From Spirochaetales bacterium (GTDB lineage: Bacteria > Spirochaetota > Spirochaetia > UBA9216), in the NCBI GenBank assembly GCA_016839055.1, contig JAEKNX010000004.1:335702-399701 (forward strand): 64,000 bases of DNA. The letters are read 5' to 3'. This document shows, one piece after another, positions 57,724 through 64,000 of the stretch (the stretch's first letter is position 1; every line of letters starts with the position of its first letter). A model generated the notes under the pieces. It made no database searches. It worked only from the letters and a program-made list of their open reading frames with translations, and was not told the DNA's origin. The position numbers and the translations under genes are program-made.

Positions 57724-59274
57724 GTGGATTATATTATTGCCTATGATTTAGGGACGGGTGGAACAAAGGCTTCGCTTTTTAAGGCCGATGGTGAAGCAAG
57801 TGCTTCTTATTTTGCTCCATGCAGTACTTATTATCCTGAGAAGGATTTCAGGGAGCAGAAACCGGAAGAATGGTGGGATATGGTCGTCCAGTCTACAAGA
57901 GGGCTTCTTGATAAATCAGATATCAATTCGGCCGATATCAGGGCTGTTGCTGTTTCCGGACACAGCCTTGGTGTAGTTCCTATGTCAGGAAACGGAGAGC
58001 TCCTTCTTGAATCAGTTCCCATCTGGTCGGATGCGAGGGCGGGAGTTCAGGCGGCAAACTTCTTTAAAAATATCGATGAGAAACAATGGTATCTAAAGAC
58101 CGGAAACGGTTTTCCCGCAGCTCTGTATTCAATATTCAAGATCCTCTGGTACCGTGATAATATGCCGGATGTGTATTCCCGGAGCGCAAAGTTTATAGGC
58201 ACGAAGGATTATATCAATTTCAGAATGACCGGGGTCATGGCAACGGATTTCTCCTATGCCTCAGGCAGCGGCGTCTATGATCTGAAGGGATGGAAGTACG
58301 ATGAAGATCTTCTAAGGGCCTCAGGTGTTGAAAAGGGCAAGATGCCCGAGATTCTATCCTCTACCGAAGTAATAGGTGAGATAACCTGTAATGCCGCAAA
58401 AGACCTCGGACTTCCTCAGGGAATAAAGGTTGTCTGCGGCGGAGTTGATAACGCATGCATGGCAGCCGGAGCAGGTTGTATTGAAAACGGGAAGGCCTAC
58501 ACCTCTCTCGGTACTAGTTCCTGGATAGCCGTCTCATCGGATGTGCCCATCGTTGATAATGAAAAACGTCCATATGTTTTTACTCATATAGTGCCGGGCC
58601 AGTTCGTATCGGCAACTGCAATATTTTCCGCCGGAAACTCTTACCGCTGGGTCCGCGACACCCTCTGTAGGAACCTCCTTGAGGCTGAGGCGCGGGGAGA
58701 GGGCAATGCCTATGAGCTTATGAATGCTCTGGCCGCAAAGTCGCCCCTAGGCGCAAACAAGCTGATCTTCAACCCCAGTCTTGCCGGAGGATCCTCTCTC
58801 GATGATTCGGTGAATATTCGAGGGACTTTTGCCGGACTTGATCTGGCTCACAGCCAGGCCGACATTATTCGCGCCGCACTGGAAGGAATAAGCCTGAATC
58901 TCCGCATTGCAATGGATGTACTTGCTTCTTACACAAGGCTGAGCGATGACATGCTCCTTGTGGGCGGGGGCGGGAAGAGTCCTTTCTGGAGACAGCTTTT
59001 CGCAGATATCTATAATAAGAATATTACCGAAAGCAGGGTAGGTGAGGATGCTGGTTCGCTGGGGGCTGCCGCCGCGGCAGCAGTAGGCGCAGGACTTTGG
59101 AAGGATTTCAGTCCTCTCGTGAAAATAAATCAGAGAACCGGAGGGGTGAGTCCCAACGCCGGGCGGGCAGCTGAATATGAAAAAATCCTCGCGGTATTCA
59201 TCGAGGTTGCACGCAGACAGTCTGAAATAGGCGATCTGTTGCACGGCATAGGATTAAATGCCGGTAAATGCTGA
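57724..59274 (+). CDS. FGGY-family sugar kinase (xylulokinase-like)
   Basis: 516 residues starting at GTG 57724 with TTAGGAGACAG upstream. The ATPase fold motifs are YDLGTGGTKASLF at the N-terminus, the substrate loop with SGHSLGVVP, GVDNACMAAGAG and the FGGY signature GGGGKSPFWRQLFADI near residue 420. Xylulose, ribulose, glycerol and gluconate kinases belong here; xylulokinase is the closest by general layout. Directly follows deoC. Confidence 0.87.
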   Translation: MDYIIAYDLGTGGTKASLFKADGEASASYFAPCSTYYPEKDFREQKPEEWWDMVVQSTRGLLDKSDINSADIRAVAVSGHSLGVVPMSGNGELLLESVPIWSDARAGVQAANFFKNIDEKQWYLKTGNGFPAALYSIFKILWYRDNMPDVYSRSAKFIGTKDYINFRMTGVMATDFSYASGSGVYDLKGWKYDEDLLRASGVEKGKMPEILSSTEVIGEITCNAAKDLGLPQGIKVVCGGVDNACMAAGAGCIENGKAYTSLGTSSWIAVSSDVPIVDNEKRPYVFTHIVPGQFVSATAIFSAGNSYRWVRDTLCRNLLEAEARGEGNAYELMNALAAKSPLGANKLIFNPSLAGGSSLDDSVNIRGTFAGLDLAHSQADIIRAALEGISLNLRIAMDVLASYTRLSDDMLLVGGGGKSPFWRQLFADIYNKNITESRVGEDAGSLGAAAAAAVGAGLWKDFSPLVKINQRTGGVSPNAGRAAEYEKILAVFIEVARRQSEIGDLLHGIGLNAGKC

Positions 59275-59526
59275 TACTATGGTGAGCACTGCAGCTGCCG
59301 GAGCGGACACCCTCGCAATGGAGGTTGCAAAGCTTGATTCCGCAAGGGGCGGGAAAATCTACGCTTATGAAGACTCTCACCGATGCCGTTATTCCGGCCG
59401 TCTTTGCATGTTGTTGTCTATTTTAATGGCCAGATTTTTAAACTTTAGCTTGATAATGGAAAAATTAAATAAGAAGGAAAACTTAGAAACTATCAGCTTT
59501 TAAGTTTTTACAAAGGAGAGAATGAA
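59275..59526. other. Gap with a possible coding remnant
   Basis: 252 bases between the kinase and SDR genes. A short frame (ATG 59258, overlapping the kinase end) reads VSTAAAGADTLAMEVAKLDS and GGKIYAYEDSH, then becomes AT-rich and unlike protein. It may be the start of a truncated gene. The last 30 bases hold the SDR ribosome site AAAGGAGAG. Confidence 0.3.
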
Positions 59527-60300
59527 ATGCCAGCATTAGACATGTTTTCACTTGATGGAAAGAAAGGATTTATAACAGGAGCGGCTCAGGGGATTGGTAA
59601 ATGCCTGGCCGAAAACTTTGCAGAGGCGGGAGCCGATGTTGCAATCGTAGATGTGAACCTTGAGCTTGCTCAGAAGACTGCTTCCGAAATTGCAAAGAAG
59701 AGCGGCCGGAAGGTCGTGGCCTATCAGTGTGATGTTACCAGGGCTGAAGATGCCGCGGCCCTGATGGAAGCCTATGTCTCCGACTTTGGAACAATTGACT
59801 TTGCGGTAAACAATGCCGGAATAGCCACCTTCGATAATGCCATGGATATCGATCCCGAGACCTTCAGGCGGGTAATAGATGTTAACCTCATAGGAGTCTT
59901 CAATACAGCCCAGGCCGCTGCCCGGGTGATGAAGGCACAGGGAAGAGGCGGTTCGATTATAAGCACAGCCTCGATGTCGGCACACATTGTCAATGTTCCT
60001 CAGACTATAGCAAACTACTGCGCGTCGAAGGCCGGCGTAATGCACCTCTCCAAGGGACTCGCTGTTGAATGGGCAAAGTACAACATCAGGGTCAACACTG
60101 TAAGCCCCGGCTACATCCAGACTGAGCTTGTTGCGTCCCTCACCGACATGCTTCCCATCTGGAAGGAAAAGATGCCCGAAGGTTCGAGGCTTGGTTATCC
60201 CGAGGACCTCGTAGGCGCATACATCTACCTTGCCAGCGATGCATCAAAATTTGCAACAGGAGCCGACTTCGTCGTAGACGGCGGTTATACAATTTTATAA
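59527..60300 (+). CDS. SDR-family polyol/sugar dehydrogenase-like enzyme
   Basis: 257 residues. Cofactor motif TGAAQGIGKCLAENFAEAG, NNAG, catalytic Ser in ISTASMSAH and YCASKAG (Tyr/Lys). The TGxxxGIG and later Asp (VDVN) suggest NAD(H) preference. Next to an FGGY kinase, polyol dehydrogenases (arabinitol, sorbitol, xylitol types) are the natural comparison. Strong ribosome site AAAGGAGAG. A GC hairpin (GCCGGGC/GCCCGGC, 60308-60326) follows the stop. Confidence 0.85.
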   Translation: MPALDMFSLDGKKGFITGAAQGIGKCLAENFAEAGADVAIVDVNLELAQKTASEIAKKSGRKVVAYQCDVTRAEDAAALMEAYVSDFGTIDFAVNNAGIATFDNAMDIDPETFRRVIDVNLIGVFNTAQAAARVMKAQGRGGSIISTASMSAHIVNVPQTIANYCASKAGVMHLSKGLAVEWAKYNIRVNTVSPGYIQTELVASLTDMLPIWKEKMPEGSRLGYPEDLVGAYIYLASDASKFATGADFVVDGGYTIL

Positions 60301-60307
60301 AATATCA

Positions 60308-60326
60308 GCCGGGCGGAATGCCCGGC
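60308..60326 (+). terminator. GC hairpin after the SDR gene
   Basis: GCCGGGC-GGAAT-GCCCGGC, seven perfect pairs, eight bases after the stop codon. No run of T follows, so it may act as a 3' stabiliser or a Rho-dependent end. Confidence 0.45.
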
Positions 60327-60361
60327 GCCTAGCCTGTGTTAATTGATGTAACAATCAAAGA

Positions 60362-61174
60362 TCATATATAAAATTCATTTTTGTGATACATTCTACTTTC
60401 TTTATTTAATGTAGTAATCAGTAAGTTAGTCCTTGTTACCAATGTCCTGGCTTTACTTTTGCAGTATTTAATACAAGCTAGACAACGAATGCATAGAGAA
60501 TTATTTATTTTCAAGTCATCTTCAATTGCTCCAGTCGGACATGCATTAATACAGATCTTACATTTATTACAATTTACTAAATCAACATCAGGTTTTTTTA
60601 TAAAAATATGGGGTAAAAATTTCTGGGGAAATCTGGATAATAATCTCTTATTACCATCAGGGAGATCGATCCCGGATAATTTCAAATTTTCTGAGTTTAA
60701 TGCTTTTTGAATTGAATTATGAATAAATTGGTTAATATGTTTTATTTCATCAGGGGTTGGTCTATGAGGTTCAATTTGAATTTTCTCATTATTGTAAGAA
60801 TGGGGAAAGACAATATTAGATGCTGATATGACAATTCCATTATTTCTTGAAATAATTTTTTGTATGTCATTTAAAGCTTTACCTGTATAAATATTACCAT
60901 AGCCTGCAACCAGGATAACAGGGGTGAAATTGAAATTGTATTTTGAAATAAAATGTGAAAAAATATCCGGAAGAGAATCTGCATATATTGGGAATATAAT
61001 AATTGTTAATGAATCTGATTCGGCCGTCATCTTAATTTTAGCCCTAATCCGCGGATATGTTACATTTAAAAGGACTGTTTTTATTTCTGTTATATTTTCA
61101 GTTAGTTGTTTAGCTATATTAAGGCCGCTACCTGTTGGGGAGAAAACTAATAGATTTACTTCATTTAATTTCAT
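60362..61174 (-). CDS. EFR1-family flavodoxin-ferredoxin protein
   Basis: 270 residues. The N-terminal flavodoxin fold (FSPTGSGLNIAKQL FMN loop, VAGYGNIYTGKAL) is followed by two [4Fe-4S] motifs, CNKCKICINACP and CIRCLACIKYC, near residues 200-235. This is the EFR1 architecture found in anaerobes; it carries electrons between flavin and clusters. Partner unknown. AT-rich compared with the core of the window. Convergent with the SDR gene. Confidence 0.88.
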   Translation of the reverse strand: MKLNEVNLLVFSPTGSGLNIAKQLTENITEIKTVLLNVTYPRIRAKIKMTAESDSLTIIIFPIYADSLPDIFSHFISKYNFNFTPVILVAGYGNIYTGKALNDIQKIISRNNGIVISASNIVFPHSYNNEKIQIEPHRPTPDEIKHINQFIHNSIQKALNSENLKLSGIDLPDGNKRLLSRFPQKFLPHIFIKKPDVDLVNCNKCKICINACPTGAIEDDLKINNSLCIRCLACIKYCKSKARTLVTRTNLLITTLNKESRMYHKNEFYI

Positions 61175-61545
61175 ACCATTCTCCAGAAAATATTATTGCC
61201 ATTTTATATAATGATACTAAGATGAAGCCAGATATAATTGGCTGTCCGCGGAACTGAGACCGATTATGTATCCCGCACTAACATTCGCAGCCATCAACTC
61301 TATCTGGATATTGGGTGAAGCTGACGCACTTACCCTGCCTGGATGTAGGATTATTATAGATAGTCTTAATTATTCATGACTCCACTGAAGATATGCAGTG
61401 GAGTCATTTGCAGTTTGTCATAAGATATTTTTTAAACCCAAATAGTATAATGGTTTGCTCAATATAACTAAAATATGAAACTAATGCCCATTTACCTTTT
61501 TTCTGCAGCTATGCTAAGACTTCTATATGTTATCTGCTGGCTAGT
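61175..61545. other. Intergenic region with a long perfect hairpin
   Basis: 371 bases. ATGACTCCACTG (61376-61387) pairs perfectly with CAGTGGAGTCAT (61396-61407), followed by TTTGCAGTTTG, a plausible terminator with no complete gene before it. Upstream of it about 48 codons are open and end in TGA at 61378 (IMYPALTFAAINSIWILGEA in part), possibly the end of a decayed gene. Otherwise nothing. Confidence 0.4.
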
Positions 61546-62271
61546 TCATTCATCGCTCTTATCCGTCATAAGTTCTTTTAGGGCTGCCTGATTAAAGCCC
61601 TTGAACACCAGCCAGGCTCCCATTACAAGTTCCTGTGGTGCCAACACCATCTGTAAATAAAACCCATAGCCGGTATCCAAATGAAAAAAATGCAGAAAGG
61701 CGTAAGCAAAATAGGGTATCACGCCAATTAAGCCCCAGATGGTCAGCCAACGAGGGATCAGTCGGGTGCGGTAGAAGGACACGTATAAACATGTAGCCCC
61801 AATTAGAAACATGAGGGAATTGACAGGGCTCATTAGGTCGATGAGCTTATACAAGGCATTGCCGATAGATTGTAAATCAACCGAAACAGCCTTCATGGCA
61901 ATGTATTCATTACCAAGCACGACAAAGGCCAAAATGGTGAGGGTCGACAATATATACCCTGTTCCTTCTAAAGCCCCACGGAAAAGCAGCATGCCCGTCG
62001 CCAGTTCCTTGCTATCTTTTCTGATGAGCGGGTAAAGGAAAACAGTCATCGCCACCAGTGAAATCCCCATCATGATGATGAAAAATGCACCCGCTGTAAG
62101 CTTGGACGAATTGGCTGCCACGAGGCTCAACATATCCACACCTATAAGCGGTTTGCTGGTAGTGATCGAAGTAAACACTTCACCGCCGATTATTACACTT
62201 AAAACACCGAAGACTGTCCCCAGTAAGTAAAGTGTACCTGCCATTACTGCATTCATTCTGTAGGTTTTCAT
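61546..62271 (-). CDS. DUF4386 membrane protein
   Basis: 241 residues with six hydrophobic segments (around 9-30, 55-78, 88-110, 140-160, 168-190, 205-228). The N-terminus AVMAGTLYLLGTVFGVLSVII is that of DUF4386 proteins, which are short polytopic proteins of unknown role. A ribosome site AGGAGG lies eight bases before ATG 62271. Confidence 0.8.
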   Translation of the reverse strand: MKTYRMNAVMAGTLYLLGTVFGVLSVIIGGEVFTSITTSKPLIGVDMLSLVAANSSKLTAGAFFIIMMGISLVAMTVFLYPLIRKDSKELATGMLLFRGALEGTGYILSTLTILAFVVLGNEYIAMKAVSVDLQSIGNALYKLIDLMSPVNSLMFLIGATCLYVSFYRTRLIPRWLTIWGLIGVIPYFAYAFLHFFHLDTGYGFYLQMVLAPQELVMGAWLVFKGFNQAALKELMTDKSDE

Positions 62272-62741
62272 TTGAATTTCCTCCTTTAACTTTTAATTGC
62301 CATAGGTATATGAATACCACTCATATAACGAGTTAATAAAATAAATTATAACGCCGTTTGAGCATTTACATCTAATATAAAAATAAATTTGTATATATTT
62401 ATGACAGCAATCAGTATACGTAGTTGATAGGAAGGCGGATATCTGCAGATAGGATAGGACTTCAATATGTTGGGTTTAGTTTGTTTCTCAATCAGGTATA
62501 TTCAAATTCAATTATTGAGCAGATAGACATCGTTTTATTTTATTTCAATGTTACCATTAAATTATAAAAGAATCTCAATTCTTGTGTCGTATACAATCAA
62601 TAAGACCATTTACCATTGATAACGTACACATTCATGGAAGAAACATTATTTTTAACTTTCTTTTTAGTAACAACCCAGTTATTCTACCGCTCTTTCCGGG
62701 TACTCGCTGTTAGACGACGTTCCAGTATCATTTCTTATATT
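62272..62741. other. AT-rich spacer without recognised genes
   Basis: 470 bases between the DUF4386 and GNAT genes. No frame, terminator or repeat stands out. GTCTAAC on the minus strand near 62716 recalls an integron attC half site but has no matching partner. Confidence 0.5.
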
Positions 62742-63509
62742 TCACTTGTTTTTCGAAACAATTTTATCAAACCTGCTATCCATACATACACTTAAATCAG
62801 TTGTAATGAAATCACCATTATAAAATAAAGAAAAAATAGTTGCCGGTGTAGGAGCAGATTGAGCCTGTTTTTTTGTCTCCAATTTTATGACTTTAATATT
62901 CAGTTTTCTTTTTTCAGCAGTTTCTGCAAGTGATTCTTTTACATGGTATTCGGTATAAGGGCAGCGATTAGTATAATAGACTATATAACCATTTTTGTCC
63001 GGGCATCTGCCCAGTTTAGCCTGTTCATTTAAGTAAGGTAATTCAGCCTTCTCAGTAAATGGTAGGTACACTAATGAAAATCCGGCAGGGGTGGAATCAC
63101 ATTCTTTAAACCCTTGCCTGAGTAACCATTTGGTATCGCTCATGAAATGAAATTTCTTATTTCCTACAACTGCTACCAGTCCATCTTTCCCCTTGTTTTT
63201 TGCATCATTAATTACTTCTTGGAGTAAAGCCTTTCCATGTCCTTTGCCCTTGTACTGTCCTGAGACCCAAAAACAACCTATCATGAAGTAATTTGGAGCA
63301 GTTACAGGAATCCATGCTTTTTCAGCAGGTCCGTACTCAATGAATACTTTTGCTCTTTCATTTATCCTACGGAAAACAAAACCGTTTTTAAATTCGTTTT
63401 TTATCCACTCTTTTTTTAATTCATAACTTGCAGCACATTTCTTATCCGAAATAGCACAGCAAATATGTTCTTTGTCAATATTCGATTGATCAATGGTAAT
63501 ATAGCTCAT
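62742..63509 (-). CDS. GNAT acetyltransferase with C-terminal YoaP-like domain
   Basis: 255 residues. GNAT motif A is GQYKGKGHGKALLQEV (about residues 84-100, Q/R-x-x-G-x-G/A). The C-terminal third has a CPY motif (YTNRCPYTEYH) in a thioredoxin-like segment and ends with SVCMDSRFDKIV, the YoaP extension. Acetylation target unknown; such proteins are often found in mobile or accessory regions. Its ATG overlaps the stop of the next upstream gene by four bases. Confidence 0.85.
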   Translation of the reverse strand: MSYITIDQSNIDKEHICCAISDKKCAASYELKKEWIKNEFKNGFVFRRINERAKVFIEYGPAEKAWIPVTAPNYFMIGCFWVSGQYKGKGHGKALLQEVINDAKNKGKDGLVAVVGNKKFHFMSDTKWLLRQGFKECDSTPAGFSLVYLPFTEKAELPYLNEQAKLGRCPDKNGYIVYYTNRCPYTEYHVKESLAETAEKRKLNIKVIKLETKKQAQSAPTPATIFSLFYNGDFITTDLSVCMDSRFDKIVSKNK

Positions 63510-63874
63510 TTAACGACTCCTGTTTTTTTACTAATGAGTGACAAGCTGTAACCAAATAAGATTGCACAATACAATGCCAAAGCCAGTAACCTAAATGGAG
63601 GAATTGAAAGCAGTATTGCATAAGCAGGAGCACCAATAATAAGTAGTATGCAAGCCCATTTCGGGAAAACTTTAGCTTTCAAACTACCTATTCCAAATAC
63701 GGTAGCAACCATTGCAATAATATTTATTGGAATCCAACCGGCTGAATTAACCAGTATTGAATAATTTGATCCGATTTCTTTTACAGGAAATAATATATAG
63801 AATAGAATTCCTGTAATGAGTAATATCGTCGAATAAGCGATATTTGTTAATCCAGTTAACTTTTCAATATTCAT
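63506..63874 (-). CDS. Small four-helix membrane protein
   Basis: 122 residues, four hydrophobic segments (about 12-32, 42-64, 70-90, 92-113) joined by short loops. It begins MNIEKLTGLTNIAYS. No known domain recognised. Co-transcribed with the downstream GNAT gene (four-base overlap); AGGAG seven bases before ATG. Confidence 0.65.
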   Translation of the reverse strand: MNIEKLTGLTNIAYSTILLITGILFYILFPVKEIGSNYSILVNSAGWIPINIIAMVATVFGIGSLKAKVFPKWACILLIIGAPAYAILLSIPPFRLLALALYCAILFGYSLSLISKKTGVVK

Positions 63875-64000
63875 AGTAATAACTCCTTCAAATACGTTTT
63901 ATTGGGATACAAATATCGACAGACGGAATATGTCAACATAGTTGAAGTGTGCTCTTTGAAATAAATATATATTCTAACTGGCTTTTTTCCGCTCTTTTTC

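Noticed and set aside
62640..62741. Integron attC site between accessory genes
   Set aside because: GTCTAAC occurs on the minus strand, but no matching GTTRRRY partner or central stem is found, and no second site flanks the neighbouring genes.
1..64000. tRNA, rRNA, CRISPR arrays, insertion sequences, prophage
   Set aside because: No cloverleaf with a TTCGA arm, no evenly spaced direct repeats with unique spacers, and no transposase, integrase or phage structural gene was found. The 92-bp repeat at 30.6 kb is internally palindromic and has only three units, so it is not a CRISPR.

Overview
The window reads like a chromosomal segment of a moderately GC, strictly or facultatively anaerobic bacterium. 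A spirochaete of the Spirochaeta/Sediminispirochaeta type is my best guess. The reasons are the mix of many [4Fe-4S] proteins, corrinoid salvage, a HesB-like selenoprotein, sugar ABC importers without their own ATPase, an Aco/Pdh-type complex under a SorC-family regulator, and EFR1 and DUF4386 proteins. This assignment is inference: no rRNA, tRNA or taxonomic marker is present. I see no CRISPR array, no insertion sequence and no phage.

Region by region: 1-3.9 kb holds a cut-off EamA permease and a BtuCDF-type ABC importer, all on the minus strand. 4.0-14.6 kb is one long plus-strand cluster. It starts with a promoter and a structured leader RNA, then a molybdenum hydroxylase of the Mop type, a dicluster flavoprotein/HdrD-like fusion, a two-CxxC redox protein, a methyltransferase, a C_GCAxxG_C_C protein, a radical SAM protein, an AMP-forming CoA ligase and a MobA-like/HD fusion. 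Gene order matches, as I remember it, the DVU_1559 to DVU_1551 neighbourhood of Desulfovibrio vulgaris, a conserved system whose chemistry is unknown. It is the strongest candidate here for an undescribed biological system. 15.0-18.6 kb holds a sodium:solute symporter and, convergent to it, a two-component pair. 18.8-25.2 kb is a seven-gene corrinoid late-assembly operon (cobQ, cbiB, cobD, cobU, cobS, cobC, cobT).

25.6-31 kb carries an agmatinase, an SDR enzyme, an HTH-N6-adenine methyltransferase fusion and a sucrose phosphorylase-like GH13 enzyme. The last belongs to a LacI-MalE-MalF-MalG operon running to 35.5 kb. 35.7-39.5 kb has a ferritin, a probable small RNA, an ABC-2 (NatAB-like) exporter and a secreted two-repeat protein. 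At 39.57 kb a HesB-like selenoprotein with an in-frame UGA is easily missed. 40-42.2 kb is a Dam-type restriction-modification cassette. 42.3-46.8 kb holds secreted or lipid-anchored hydrolases and a ferredoxin-nitroreductase. 47.3-53.4 kb encodes a complete 2-oxoacid (acetoin or pyruvate) dehydrogenase complex plus a SorC-family regulator.

From 53.8 kb on the content is accessory: a frameshifted MtaA/UroD-type methyltransferase, a cupin, a zinc peptidase, a GntR-DeoC-FGGY kinase-SDR catabolic operon with a shared operator, an EFR1 protein and three AT-rich minus-strand genes (DUF4386, GNAT-YoaP, small membrane protein).

Two non-coding patterns cut across the window. First, several intercistronic gaps (30.6, 48.3, 49.5, 50.9 and 52.4 kb) carry arrays of near-perfect palindromes whose stem sequences differ from copy to copy while the layout is kept. 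One array is a tandem repeat with an exact 92-bp period. Second, several regulatory palindromes lie in promoters (35.5, 47.2, 56.07 and 56.93 kb). The 56.07 kb promoter implies a leaderless mRNA.
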